64,000 bases of DNA from Motilimonas cestriensis. GTDB lineage: Bacteria; Pseudomonadota; Gammaproteobacteria; Enterobacterales; CBDFNC01. The translations under genes were made by a program, and so were the position numbers. The notes beneath the pieces are model-generated. The model worked only from the letters and a program-made list of their open reading frames with translations, was not told where the DNA came from and did not search any database. Where the stretch lies: positions 1 to 64,000 of the forward strand of contig NZ_JAIMJA010000005.1 of NCBI RefSeq assembly GCF_021295315.1, written 5' to 3'. This document shows, in pieces, positions 17,668 through 27,738 of this stretch. Numbering within the stretch: position 1 is the first letter of the stretch; every line of letters starts with the position of its first letter.

Positions 17668-20600
17668 TTATTGGGCTTCAACCCGTAGCTCGGCAGTGGA
17701 ACGACTACGGTGGCCTAACAATGATGAAAGCTCCGCGGATTTCGGTTTAATTAATCTAAACAGTGGCAAATATTGATGGAAGTTCGCCAAAATATGCTCG
17801 GCGCGCTCACTTCCTGTTTCCTCTAAATGCAAGTTGATCAGGCCGCGAAGGTGCTCTTGGTGAATGATTAAATCATCTAACTCAATCGTTTCCACCAGCT
17901 CAGGATTTAGCTTCTCGCTAAAGTTTCCTGATTCATCAAGAATATAAGCAAAACCGCCGGTCATCCCCGCGGCGAAGTTAACGCCCACTTCCCCTAATAC
18001 GGTTATAATGCCACCGGTCATGTATTCACAGCCATTGTCACCGATGCCTTCAACCACGGCATGGGCGCCGGAGTTACGCACCGCAAAACGCTCGCCCGCG
18101 CAGCCGGCGGCAAATAGCTGACCGCCAGTGGCGCCGTATAAGCAGGTATTGCCTATGATAGCGGCTTCGTGAGATTTAAACGCCACGCCCGCATGAGGGT
18201 GGATCACTAACTTACCCCCCGCCATGCCTTTGCCGACATAATCGTTGGCGTCACCGGTGAGATAAAGCTCGACGCCGCCGGCATTCCATACGCCAAAGCT
18301 TTGACCTGCGGTGCCGTTGAGGATGATCTTGATCGGGTCGCCAGCCATGCCTTGATTACCGTGTTGCTTGGCGATGATGCCTGAAATCATCGCGCCTACG
18401 GAGCGGTCGGTATTGCGAATAGTATGACGATAGACACCGCCGGATTTATGCGTAATCGCATCACTTAGCTGCTCTGCTAATTTGCGGTTAAGTTCGCCTT
18501 TATCAAACGGCGGGTTGGTTTCGGTGCAATATAAAGGATGCCCCATAACACTTTTCGGTGCATACAAAATAGCTGATAAATCTAGCTTACTTTGTTTTTG
18601 GCTCTCGCCGTCTTTGACCAAGAGTAAATCGGTGCGACCAATTAAATCTGTTAGCTGTTTTACCCCTAATTGCGCCATCAACTCACGGGCTTCTTGAGTG
18701 ATAAACTTAAAGTAGTTCATCGCCATTTCAGGTAAGCCGTGGTAGTGGTCGCGGCGCAGCTTTTCATCTTGAGTCGCCACACCTGTAGCGCAGTTGTTGA
18801 GGTGGCAAATACGTAAATATTTACAACCTAAGGCCACCATGGGCCCAGTGCCAAAGCCAAAGCTTTCCGCGCCGAGCATGGCTGCTTTGATCACATCTAA
18901 ACCGGTTTTAAGGCCGCCATCCACTTGCAGGCGCACTTTATGACGGAGGTTATTGGCAACGAGTGCTTGATGGGTTTCAGCAAGGCCGAGCTCCCAAGGG
19001 CTACCCGCATATTTTACTGAGGTTAATGGGCTCGCGCCCGTGCCGCCGTCATAGCCAGAAATAGTGATCAAGTCGGCATAGGCTTTTGCCACACCGGTTG
19101 CTATGGTGCCGACACCGGGCTCGGACACTAATTTAACCGAGACTAAGCAATCTGGATTAATTTCTTTAATGTCAAAAATCAGCTGCGCTAAGTCTTCGAT
19201 TGAATAAATATCATGATGAGGCGGCGGTGAAATTAGCGCTACACCTGGCGTGGAATAGCGTAACTTGGCAATTTGTGCGGTCACTTTATGGCCGGGTAAT
19301 TGGCCGCCTTCACCGGGCTTGGCTCCTTGCGCTACTTTAATTTGAATGACTTCGGCATTCATTAAATAGTGCGGCGTAACGCCAAAGCGCCCCGATGCAA
19401 TTTGTTTGATTTTTGATAGTCGTTTGTTACCAAAGCGAGCGGGGTCTTCACCGCCTTCTCCTGAATTCGAGCGACCACCTAAGGTATTCATCGCAATTGC
19501 TAAGGCCTCATGAGCTTCAGGGCCGAGTGCACCAATGGACATGGCGGCCGAGTCAAAGCGCTGATACAAAGACTCCGGCGCTTCCACTTGGTCAAGTGCA
19601 ATGGCTTTGGTATCGCTGGTAAGATTAAATAAATCGCGCAGACTGGAAACGGGGCGCTGGTTGACCGTATCGGCAAACACTTTATAGTCTTGGTAATCAC
19701 CTGACTTCACCGCCACTTGCAAACTGGTCACCACATCAGGGTTGTAGGCGTGGTATTCACCGTCATGCACGTATTTGAGTAAGCCGCCTTGCTCAAGTGG
19801 CTTGCGATGAATGTAGGCTTGTCTATGTAAACGCAGTGCATCTTGTTCAAAATCAGTGAATTTTGCGCCGGCAATGCGAGAGGTGACGCCTTTAAAGCAG
19901 CGCTCAATGACTTCGTCATCAATGCCGATGGCTTCAAATAACTGCGAGCAGCGATAACTGGCCACCGTTGAAATGCCCATCTTCGACATGATTTTGTACA
20001 AGCCTTTATTAATACCGTTACGATAATTATCAAGGGCATCGCGCAGGTTAAGGTTTAAGGCGCCGTTATCGACTAATTGGCCTAAGGTTTCATAGGCTAA
20101 ATACGGATAGATAGCCGTTGCGCCAAAGCCGAGTAACACGGCAAATTGGTGTGGGTCACGGCAGCTGGCGGTTTTAACCACTATGTTAGTGTCACAGCGT
20201 AGGTTGTTATTCACCAGTGCCTGTTGCACTGCGCCCACCGCCATCGCGGCAGGGATAGGAAGTTGCTCTGGTGAAATGTTTTTATCTGATAACACCAGCA
20301 ATACCGTACCACTTTGCGCTAACGAAACGGCTTGTTGGGCAATGCGCTCAACCGCCGCGTCTAAGCCCTCATCGACGCTAAAGGTGAGGTCTATCTGGCC
20401 ATGTTGATAGTGTTGCTGATCCAGTGCCAGTAATTGCTTGATGTCACTGTAAAGCAAAATAGGTGAGTCAAACATCACGCGGTTAGCATGGCCGGTAGTT
20501 TCGTTAAACACGTTTTGCTCTTGGCCAATACAAGTGGCCAAGCTCATCACGTGACTTTCACGCAGCGGGTCAATGGGCGGGTTAGTGACTTGAGCAAACT

Positions 20601-22128
20601 TTTGTCTAAAGTAGTCATACAAGCTGCGCGGCCGCTGCGATAACACCGCCATTGGTGTGTCATCGCCCATAGAGCCTGTGGCTTCTTGACCGATTTCGCC
20701 CAATACACGGATCACTTGCTCAATTTCTTCAGCAGAATAGCCAAACGATTTGTGATAGCTCTTCAGTGTCAGCTCATCCATTTGCCGCGCGCCAATGGCG
20801 TTATCAGCAATTTGACTAAATGGCTGCAAACGTTGGCTGTTGGCACTGAGCCACTCGCGGTATGGGTGGCGGCTTTTTAAGTCTTGGTCAATTTCAAATG
20901 AGGTCCATAACTTGCTGGTTTTAGTGTCGATAACAAACAACTCACCAGGGCCAACGCGGCCTTTTTCAACTACCTCATCGGGTTGGTAATCCCAAATACC
21001 GACTTCAGAAGCAAGGGTGATAAAGTTGTCTTTGGTGATCACGTAGCGAGCAGGGCGCAGGCCATTACGGTCTAAGCCACAACCGGCAAAACGACCGTCT
21101 GTCATCACGATGCCGGCAGGACCATCCCACGGCTCCATGTGCATAGAGTTAAAGTCGTAGAAGGCTTTGAGGTCGTCGTCCATTGATGGGTGTTTTTGCC
21201 ACGCGGGCGGCACCACTAAACGAAAGGCACGAAATAAATCCATGCCACCAGCAAGAAATAACTCCACCATATTATCTAATGAAGATGAATCTGATCCAGA
21301 GGTGTTAACAAAGGGCGCAGCATCTTGCATGTCGGGCAATAGTGGTGAGCCAAATTTATAAGAGCGTGCCTTGGCCCATTGGCGATTGCCTTCGATGGTG
21401 TTGATTTCACCGTTGTGCGCCAATAAACGAAACGGTTGTGCCAGTGGCCAACGTGGTGAGGTGTTAGTTGAAAAACGCTGGTGGAATAAGCAGATGCTGG
21501 TTTCCATGCGAATATCGGCCAGATCCAAGTAAAAGATCGGTAAATCCTCTGGCATCACCAAGCCTTTGTAAATCACCACTTGATTCGACAAACTGGCAAT
21601 ATAAAAGTCGTCATCATCGTTGATACGCTTTTCAATGCGGCGGCGCACCAGATAAAGGCGACGTTGTAAGTCTGACGCGCGCCAACCCGTTGGTGCGTTA
21701 ATAAAGATTTGCTGAATATCAGGCACGCTTTGCTTGGCAATATCGCCTAATACATTAAGATCAATAGGTACGGTGCGCCAGCCTACTAAGGTCAGGGTTT
21801 CGCGGGCGAGCTCTTCACTGATAATTTGTTTGGCTAATTTAGCTTTTTCACTATCTTGGCTTAGAAAAAGCGTACCGATGGCGTAGTTACGGCCTAAATT
21901 CCAGTCGTTTTCTTGGGCGACAGCACGAAAAAAGCTGTCTGGTTTTTGCATTAATAAACCACAGCCATCGCCGGTTTTACCATCAGCGGAAATACCGCCA
22001 CGATGTTTCATTCTGTCTAGAGCGGAAATAGCAACGCGAACCAGCTTATGGCTGGTTTCGCCCTTAGTATGGGCTATTAAGCCAAAGCCACAGTTATCAC
22101 GTTCAAAAGACGGGTGGTAAAGAGACAT
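17668..22128 (-). CDS. gltB: Glutamate synthase large subunit
   Basis: The protein has 1486 residues and makes two glutamates from glutamine and 2-oxoglutarate. A short propeptide precedes Cys13 (NCGFGLIAHTKGE), the nucleophile of the type II glutaminase domain (about 13-400). A central domain, the FMN-binding synthase domain (about 800-1170, with SGYDGGTGASP) and the C-terminal GXGXG beta-helix domain follow. The 3Fe-4S ligands are in CKYLRICHLNNCATG. It is the first gene of gltBD. The 370-bp gap upstream, shared with divergent yhcC, holds its promoter and a repeat fragment. Confidence 0.97.
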   Translation of the reverse strand: MSLYHPSFERDNCGFGLIAHTKGETSHKLVRVAISALDRMKHRGGISADGKTGDGCGLLMQKPDSFFRAVAQENDWNLGRNYAIGTLFLSQDSEKAKLAKQIISEELARETLTLVGWRTVPIDLNVLGDIAKQSVPDIQQIFINAPTGWRASDLQRRLYLVRRRIEKRINDDDDFYIASLSNQVVIYKGLVMPEDLPIFYLDLADIRMETSICLFHQRFSTNTSPRWPLAQPFRLLAHNGEINTIEGNRQWAKARSYKFGSPLLPDMQDAAPFVNTSGSDSSSLDNMVELFLAGGMDLFRAFRLVVPPAWQKHPSMDDDLKAFYDFNSMHMEPWDGPAGIVMTDGRFAGCGLDRNGLRPARYVITKDNFITLASEVGIWDYQPDEVVEKGRVGPGELFVIDTKTSKLWTSFEIDQDLKSRHPYREWLSANSQRLQPFSQIADNAIGARQMDELTLKSYHKSFGYSAEEIEQVIRVLGEIGQEATGSMGDDTPMAVLSQRPRSLYDYFRQKFAQVTNPPIDPLRESHVMSLATCIGQEQNVFNETTGHANRVMFDSPILLYSDIKQLLALDQQHYQHGQIDLTFSVDEGLDAAVERIAQQAVSLAQSGTVLLVLSDKNISPEQLPIPAAMAVGAVQQALVNNNLRCDTNIVVKTASCRDPHQFAVLLGFGATAIYPYLAYETLGQLVDNGALNLNLRDALDNYRNGINKGLYKIMSKMGISTVASYRCSQLFEAIGIDDEVIERCFKGVTSRIAGAKFTDFEQDALRLHRQAYIHRKPLEQGGLLKYVHDGEYHAYNPDVVTSLQVAVKSGDYQDYKVFADTVNQRPVSSLRDLFNLTSDTKAIALDQVEAPESLYQRFDSAAMSIGALGPEAHEALAIAMNTLGGRSNSGEGGEDPARFGNKRLSKIKQIASGRFGVTPHYLMNAEVIQIKVAQGAKPGEGGQLPGHKVTAQIAKLRYSTPGVALISPPPHHDIYSIEDLAQLIFDIKEINPDCLVSVKLVSEPGVGTIATGVAKAYADLITISGYDGGTGASPLTSVKYAGSPWELGLAETHQALVANNLRHKVRLQVDGGLKTGLDVIKAAMLGAESFGFGTGPMVALGCKYLRICHLNNCATGVATQDEKLRRDHYHGLPEMAMNYFKFITQEARELMAQLGVKQLTDLIGRTDLLLVKDGESQKQSKLDLSAILYAPKSVMGHPLYCTETNPPFDKGELNRKLAEQLSDAITHKSGGVYRHTIRNTDRSVGAMISGIIAKQHGNQGMAGDPIKIILNGTAGQSFGVWNAGGVELYLTGDANDYVGKGMAGGKLVIHPHAGVAFKSHEAAIIGNTCLYGATGGQLFAAGCAGERFAVRNSGAHAVVEGIGDNGCEYMTGGIITVLGEVGVNFAAGMTGGFAYILDESGNFSEKLNPELVETIELDDLIIHQEHLRGLINLHLEETGSERAEHILANFHQYLPLFRLIKPKSAELSSLLGHRSRSTAELRVEAQ

Positions 22129-22497
22129 AACTTTGCTCCAATTCCTATCATCGCTAACTTTATATGAGTATCAACTTAGCCTGCGATGATGTGTATTCGT
22201 TAAGTTGGCGAGAAACTAACCAGAAAAACACAAGGAGTCAAATTTCGTTTACATTTAACTAGATTTGTTAACATTTATTTTTGTTTAACCTTTTCAGCTG
22301 TCTATCAACTTGCTTTCTGGCTCTGAATCCTGCATCTCGAGGTTGTTTGGGTATAGATATTCGTTATTTTGGTGATTAAGCTTAAGTTTAGGCTGTTTTT
22401 TAAACAAAAAGTTTACTGCTTTGTTAAAAATATAATAATCCCTTACTTAATGCTTGTTTGATTTACCTCTACAACTTATTTTAATCAGGTGGTTAGC
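22129..22497. other. Divergent gltB / yhcC regulatory gap
   Basis: This 369-bp stretch has no gene. The half next to gltB is AT-rich and probably holds the gltBD promoter and activator sites. It also contains a solo repeat end at 22320-22355. AGGTGG at 22486-22491 is the likely ribosome binding site for yhcC. No Lrp or other operator could be assigned with confidence. Confidence 0.5.
22320..22355. repeat. Solo end of the MITE-like repeat
   Basis: The complement of these 36 bases reads TATACCCAA..CTCGAGATGC then AGGATTCAGAGC, nearly the same as the left end of the element at 12036-12310. Only this single end is present here, so it is a relic or an independent short palindrome unit of the same family. 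Confidence 0.6.
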
Positions 22498-23472
22498 ATG
22501 TCGACTTTGATTGAAGAGATTGAAGTAAACGCTATGCAGCTACATCATTGGGTGAATACCCTAGGCCAAGATTTAAAGTCTCGTTACGGTGAAACGGTGC
22601 GTAAGCTCACCATACATGGCAATTTTACTTGCCCAAACCGAGATGGCACCTTGGGCCGTGGTGGCTGCACCTTTTGTAATGTCGCCTCTTTTGCCGACGA
22701 AACCATTGCCGTGCAATCCATTGCGGAGCAGTTAGCTATAAAAGCTGAGCAACTTAAGGCAAAGAGCACGAAATATTTGGCTTACTTTCAGGCGTACACC
22801 AGCACTTATGGCGAGGTGCTTGAATTAGACAGGCTTTATCGGGAAGCCATGGCGTATCGTAATATAGTGGGATTATGTGTTGGCACTCGGCCAGATTGTG
22901 TCTCTGATGCGGTATTAGCGTTACTGGCAGGCTATCGCGCACAAGGCTTTGAAATTTGGCTCGAGCTTGGCTTACAAACCAGTAATGATAAAACCTTAAA
23001 GCGCATTAATCGTGGTCACGGCTGGGCCGAATATGAAACAGTATGCCTAAAAGCCAGAGCGTTAGGGATAAAAGTGTGCACTCATTTAATTGTTGGGTTG
23101 CCCGGAGAGAGTTTGCTTGATTATCAGCAGACTATCGATAGGGTCGTGACATTAGGCGTTGATGGGCTTAAATTACACCCTTTGCATATTGTGACAGGCT
23201 CAACCATGGCCAAAGCTTATGCCGCAGGTAAATTAGCTGCGCTCACTCTAGAGGAGTATGTGGCGGCAGCGGTGATGATGATTCAGCGCACGCCGGCGCA
23301 TGTGGTATTTCACCGAGTATCAGCCACTGCCAGAAAACCTACTTTGATAGCGCCTGATTGGTGTGAAGAGCGCTGGAAAGGGATCATCGCGGTGGCGCAA
23401 GGGTTAGCTGAGTCTGGCCCTCAAGGCAGTCAAACAAATTCAGGCTATCTTTACCCAAGTAATTTTCGCTGA
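22498..23472 (+). CDS. yhcC: Radical SAM protein of the YhcC (TIGR01212) family
   Basis: The protein has 324 residues and is close to E. coli YhcC throughout. The cluster-binding cysteines lie in TCPNRDGTLGRGGCTFCNVAS, followed by YFQAYTSTYGEV, VGLCVGTRPDCV, WLELGLQTSNDKTL and LPGESLLDYQQT, and HPLHIVTGSTMA with FHRVSATARKPTL. The biochemical role of YhcC is not settled. ATG 22498 has AGGTGG six bases upstream; an internal ATG at 22534 (MQLHHWVNTLG) aligns with the E. coli start and is an alternative. Divergence from gltB matches the enteric order gltBD-yhcC-arcB. Confidence 0.92.
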   Translation: MSTLIEEIEVNAMQLHHWVNTLGQDLKSRYGETVRKLTIHGNFTCPNRDGTLGRGGCTFCNVASFADETIAVQSIAEQLAIKAEQLKAKSTKYLAYFQAYTSTYGEVLELDRLYREAMAYRNIVGLCVGTRPDCVSDAVLALLAGYRAQGFEIWLELGLQTSNDKTLKRINRGHGWAEYETVCLKARALGIKVCTHLIVGLPGESLLDYQQTIDRVVTLGVDGLKLHPLHIVTGSTMAKAYAAGKLAALTLEEYVAAAVMMIQRTPAHVVFHRVSATARKPTLIAPDWCEERWKGIIAVAQGLAESGPQGSQTNSGYLYPSNFR

Positions 23473-23630
23473 ACGCGTATCTTAAAGTTATTGAAGATAC
23501 TTAATAATTGGAACGTTCTGTGAGCCAACACGGATGTTTCAATGGATAAATTGTTTAAGACTGGTTAAATAAGCGCAGTCATTCATAATAATGATGGGCT
23601 ATGGAAAAGGGGGCGCTAAGCCACTATTGA

Positions 23631-26093
23631 ATGTTTAATAAGTGTTTTAAATTAATAATCTATTGCTTATCTGTTGGTTTTTTTGCAGGCTTTAACAGCT
23701 TTGCCTTTAGCGCGGATAATCTATTAGATACAGAAAAGCCTAATTCTATCAACTTGATAGTCCCGAACGAGCATTTACCCTTAGGTTTTTATCAAGACAA
23801 TCTTTTAACAGGCGTGTTAACGGATTATTGGGCGCTGTGGTCAAGAAATACGGGAATTAAGGTGAATGTGCAGACTCAAACGGAGTCTGCCTTAGGTGAT
23901 ACGCGCAATATTCACCTCTCTCTTTCTTCACAAAGCTATGATCCTGATTTATTGCGCATTCCTTTAGTAGGATTAAAAGTAAAATTATATTATTTAAATA
24001 AAAACCAACGGGTTATTTCACGAGCATTGCAGGACAAGCAGCAACTTGTTCGTTTAGGTTATGTAGCAAGCAAAGGTTATTTAAGTGACAACGTGGCACA
24101 GCAGATTAACGTTCAGGCCAGCGCTTATGATTCTTCTATCGCGCTGATGTGGCATTTAATTCAGGGAGATATCGATGCCATTGCGACGGTTAGTATTGAT
24201 ACAGGAGTTGGGCACAGTGATGATTTACTTACCCTATTTATGAGCGTTTATGATTTGGCCGAGCTAGACATTGTGGCCCAAGTAGAGCCTACACAGGGTG
24301 AATTAATTGATTGGATCAGTTGGGGCGCTAACTTGATCAGTGCTTCTGAGTTGCAAAAACTCGACGCTAAATGGCTTTCTATATCGGGAATGTGGTGGTG
24401 GATTGTTTTACCCATTGTCATTGTTGCAGCATTAACTATTTTTATGGTGCGTGGCGTTAAGCGCAAAAGGAGCAACAAAGCGTTTCCGCTTTCCGTGATG
24501 CCTTTTGCTTCAGTGATTATTAGTCAAGATGGTAAGTATTTACTTGAAGCGAACGCGATGGCACAACAGCTACAGTTGTGTCCATCCAGTCTATATAAGC
24601 AGCCGCTGCCTGATTGCCTTCAACCTGTAGTCAATTTAATTCAAACCAGTTTGGATGAAGGTGAAATTGTAAACCAGCAAATTGGTTTAACCTGTTTAGC
24701 GGGGAGCTGGCACTTTTTCATTTTAAATGCCAAACGTATTCAGCAGGGTAAGCACTACCATTGGCTATGCCAACTTTGCCGTTTGACTTCGCAGCCTGAT
24801 TTTCGTCCTTTACCGCAGCAACAAGCCTTACTGCGTGATGTGTTAGCGGCAATTACCAGCCCTGCTTGCATTAAAGATAAACAAGGCGTGGTGCTCGCTT
24901 GTAATAAGCTTTGGTCCGATTTATTTGGCTTAAATAATAGTGATGTAATAGGCAAGCGCGACAGAGATGTATTGTCTAAAGATGAGTTAGCGCGTCAGCG
25001 TCCATTAGAATCCGCGGCTTGGTTGGGACAGGTGCAGTGTGGTGATGATGTTGTTGTCTATCCCATGGAAAATGAACAGCAACATATTTACGCTTTACTA
25101 GTAGTATTGAATCAGTCTCAAATCATGACTCGACAAGAATGCGATGCTGAGAAAGCGCAATATTTAACCGCTTCCTTGATGGCCATGTTTAATGATTATC
25201 CTGATCCGGTCGCGATAGTGACAAAAGCGGGACTATGTAAAGTGGCTAACCATGCCTTTGCCGATGCCATGGTACAAAAGCCCTTACCTGAAGTGATTAA
25301 TCAAGCTGTCGCAAATATTTTGCCAAATGATAAAGTTGATTGGAATAAACGCCAGCATAAACAAATATTTCGTGCTAACGACAGTGTGAAGTATGAAGAG
25401 CTGGTGTTTTTGCCCCAAGGCAAGCAACAATGGCTTGAAGTGGTGAAGAATCCGTTTGTGTTTCCACTTGATAACGAATCCGCTATTTTGATGGTGACCC
25501 ATGACATTACCGAGCGTAAGGATACTGAGCAGCAATTAGCGGACGCAATCGGTAAGTTAGAAGAGCTTAGCTTCATTGATAGCTTAACCCAAGTGGCGAA
25601 TCGACGTAGTTTTGATGAACAGTTGCGTTATTACTGGCGTAGCAGTATTAGCCAAGAGCAGTCGATGTCGCTGATCTTGTTAGATATCGACTTTTTCAAG
25701 CCGTATAACGACAACTATGGCCATCAAGAAGGTGACCAAGCGCTGACCTTAGTAGCCAGTACGATCAAGGATGCATCAAAGCGAGCTACCGATTTAGTGG
25801 CGCGCTATGGCGGTGAAGAGTTTGTTATTTTACTGCCCGATACTGACAAAGATGGCGCAGAGCATATTGCTGAAATGATCCGCCAAGCAGTAGAAAATAA
25901 AAATATTCCTCATGCTCATTCACAGGTTGCTAAGCATATTACGGTGAGTTTGGGGGTCGCCACCCTGACGCCCGATCCAGATTTAGATTACGACACTTTA
26001 ATTGAACAAGCAGATTTAGCGTTATATCAAGCCAAAGACAGCGGCAGAAACCAATTACTGCACTTTGAAGAGTTAGCGGGCATAGTGGATTAG
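23631..26093 (+). CDS. Membrane diguanylate cyclase with periplasmic substrate-binding-type sensor and PAS domains
   Basis: The protein has 820 residues: signal peptide or anchor at 1-29, a periplasmic SBP_bac_3-like domain (about 40-255, incomplete-looking), a transmembrane helix (about 260-281), PAS-like domains (about 410-500 and 515-630, ending DITERKDTEQQL), and a C-terminal GGDEF domain from about 640. The active site is GGEEF (727-731), with an RxxD inhibitory site (RATD) five residues before it, so it probably makes cyclic di-GMP and is feedback inhibited. There is no EAL domain. The ligand is unknown. A small membrane gene follows after 23 bp. Confidence 0.9.
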   Translation: MFNKCFKLIIYCLSVGFFAGFNSFAFSADNLLDTEKPNSINLIVPNEHLPLGFYQDNLLTGVLTDYWALWSRNTGIKVNVQTQTESALGDTRNIHLSLSSQSYDPDLLRIPLVGLKVKLYYLNKNQRVISRALQDKQQLVRLGYVASKGYLSDNVAQQINVQASAYDSSIALMWHLIQGDIDAIATVSIDTGVGHSDDLLTLFMSVYDLAELDIVAQVEPTQGELIDWISWGANLISASELQKLDAKWLSISGMWWWIVLPIVIVAALTIFMVRGVKRKRSNKAFPLSVMPFASVIISQDGKYLLEANAMAQQLQLCPSSLYKQPLPDCLQPVVNLIQTSLDEGEIVNQQIGLTCLAGSWHFFILNAKRIQQGKHYHWLCQLCRLTSQPDFRPLPQQQALLRDVLAAITSPACIKDKQGVVLACNKLWSDLFGLNNSDVIGKRDRDVLSKDELARQRPLESAAWLGQVQCGDDVVVYPMENEQQHIYALLVVLNQSQIMTRQECDAEKAQYLTASLMAMFNDYPDPVAIVTKAGLCKVANHAFADAMVQKPLPEVINQAVANILPNDKVDWNKRQHKQIFRANDSVKYEELVFLPQGKQQWLEVVKNPFVFPLDNESAILMVTHDITERKDTEQQLADAIGKLEELSFIDSLTQVANRRSFDEQLRYYWRSSISQEQSMSLILLDIDFFKPYNDNYGHQEGDQALTLVASTIKDASKRATDLVARYGGEEFVILLPDTDKDGAEHIAEMIRQAVENKNIPHAHSQVAKHITVSLGVATLTPDPDLDYDTLIEQADLALYQAKDSGRNQLLHFEELAGIVD

Positions 26094-26116
26094 CTAGACG
26101 TAAGGTAAAAGTATTA

Positions 26117-26521
26117 ATGGCTATTAACCCAAATGTGTCGAAAGCGGCTCGTTATTTAAGCGCATTTATATTTATCGGTATAGGACTATGGTGGGGATCT
26201 GCTATTCTGGTTTCGCCTAAACCTGTTTTTGTTGCAACAGTCGCCAGCGTATTCTTTGTTATTTCTTTTGGATTAATACGTAATTTATTCTGGTCTAGGC
26301 ATATTTCAGTTATTTTCCTCTTTACCATATCGCCATTTATGACATTACTTTGGTTGCCTAGTAAGCAAGGTAATGTTTCTTTATCGACCACGCAAAACTT
26401 CGTCGCTCAACTCAATTTAGGAGAGCTCTGGTGCTTCTATATGGTGATCGTTATTTTAAATTTGGGTTTAGCTTACCTGCTGAGTCAAAGTAAAACGCAA
26501 TTTTATCGGAAGTGGATTTAA
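26117..26521 (+). CDS. Four-helix membrane protein of unknown function
   Basis: The protein has 134 residues with four predicted helices (near 12-33, 37-56, 60-78 and 100-123) and a basic C-terminus. I do not recognise a family. It starts 23 bp after the diguanylate cyclase stop, with AAGG upstream of the start, and shares its terminator, so it is probably co-transcribed and could act with that sensor. That link is only positional. Confidence 0.65.
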   Translation: MAINPNVSKAARYLSAFIFIGIGLWWGSAILVSPKPVFVATVASVFFVISFGLIRNLFWSRHISVIFLFTISPFMTLLWLPSKQGNVSLSTTQNFVAQLNLGELWCFYMVIVILNLGLAYLLSQSKTQFYRKWI

Positions 26522-26577
26522 GCGTGAAGTAATGTAAACAATCGGACATTTTTCCGGCCAGTTAGCTATTAAGCAAA

Positions 26578-26604
26578 TAAAAAGGCGCCGCTTGGCGCCT
26601 TTTT
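26578..26604. terminator. Bidirectional rho-independent terminator
   Basis: The stem AAAAAGGCGCC / GGCGCCTTTTT with a GCTT loop lies between the convergent diguanylate cyclase operon and folE2. A runs and T runs flank both sides, so it can terminate both transcripts. Confidence 0.9.
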
Positions 26605-26628
26605 AAATTGTTAACAGAACAGCTAGCG

Positions 26629-27555
26629 TTAAGGCTTAAAGCCGCCTGGCACTCCTTTTGTCGTAACCGCAACGGCATCATGGGCGTGAAGACTTTCATA
26701 ATGGTTTACGCGTACCCAAAAATCGGCAAATTCATCGCGTGGCGTTAATGCATGTTGTAAACGGCGTGCTGCATCTTCACAAAACATTAGGTTTTGGCCA
26801 TTTAAACGCGCAAATTCTTGCTCATCTTCACGCTTAACCGCTGCTTGTACTGGCGTTTGCAGCGCTTGCTCAACCAAATCAATAATTTCAATAATGGGAA
26901 GATATTGGTTTTCATTGGTTAATTTTACTTTTACTTGCGCATTGCTGCGCTGACTGTGCGGCGTGGCTACTATGCCTTGTGTTGTACCTAACCATGCATG
27001 TACGGCTTCTTTGTCGAGGCTTTCGCCTGCGGCAAAGTTGTCGTTAAAAGCTTGTTGGATCAACTGGCGCGCTAAGGCTGCAGAGCAAGGGCAAGTTGAC
27101 GAATACGGTACGTTTAATTCAAGCTCAAGCTCAAAGTTGTCGTCTTCTTGGCGTGCGGTTAGTACCACAGGATAGGCTTTCCAGCCTTGCTTACCGCTGA
27201 TCAGTGACTTGCGACGTAAATGATAATCAAACGACAATTTTAAATGGGCTTGATTGCTTAAATCATCGTGACTAATTAAAAACTCATCTAATAATTGTTT
27301 TAGGCTCGCTAAGGTCACTTCGCCATTAACTGATAATTCATCAAGTAACAAATACAAGCGCGACATATGAATGCCTTTGGCTTTGGCGTCAGTCAGGTTC
27401 ACAAAAGCTTCTGCTTTTGCACTGACTTGGCGTGCAGTTTGATTGTCACTTGAAACCATCAGAGGTAACTCTATTTGGCTCATTCCAACCCAGTCTAATA
27501 GTCCTTCTTTTTGGGCGAAGGCACTATTGGCAACGTCCGGCATTGATGATGACAT
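26629..27555 (-). CDS. folE2: GTP cyclohydrolase FolE2 (type IB)
   Basis: The protein has 308 residues and belongs to the FolE2/COG1469 family, which converts GTP to dihydroneopterin triphosphate for folate and queuosine synthesis. The visible signatures are [11 protein letters not shown] near the N-terminus, [19 protein letters not shown], the catalytic cysteine region [13 protein letters not shown] and the late [11 protein letters not shown]. The start at 27555 has GGAG ten bases upstream; the longer in-frame start at 27609 adds a non-conserved stretch. Unlike Zn-dependent FolE, FolE2 tolerates low zinc, but no Zur-like box was seen upstream. It is monocistronic and divergent from arcB. Confidence 0.94.
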   Translation of the reverse strand: MSSSMPDVANSAFAQKEGLLDWVGMSQIELPLMVSSDNQTARQVSAKAEAFVNLTDAKAKGIHMSRLYLLLDELSVNGEVTLASLKQLLDEFLISHDDLSNQAHLKLSFDYHLRRKSLISGKQGWKAYPVVLTARQEDDNFELELELNVPYSSTCPCSAALARQLIQQAFNDNFAAGESLDKEAVHAWLGTTQGIVATPHSQRSNAQVKVKLTNENQYLPIIEIIDLVEQALQTPVQAAVKREDEQEFARLNGQNLMFCEDAARRLQHALTPRDEFADFWVRVNHYESLHAHDAVAVTTKGVPGGFKP

Positions 27556-27738
27556 TAAGGCGATACTCCTGATTACTACTAAAACAGACCCAATTCTATC
27601 ATTGAGCAAAGGTGTTTTGGCTCAAATTTTGATAAGGCCGCGAATTATAAACCCCTAAGGGCAGATTAAAAACCATAAAAAACCAAGGTTTTTCAACTTA
27701 GGTCGTTTATTATTGACACCATAAAAGGGAGTGCTTGC

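Noticed and set aside
27599-27624. Inverted repeat TTGAGC..GCTCAA upstream of folE2 as a Zur box
   Set aside because: It does not fit the GTTATnnTATAAC-type Zur consensus and the arms are short.
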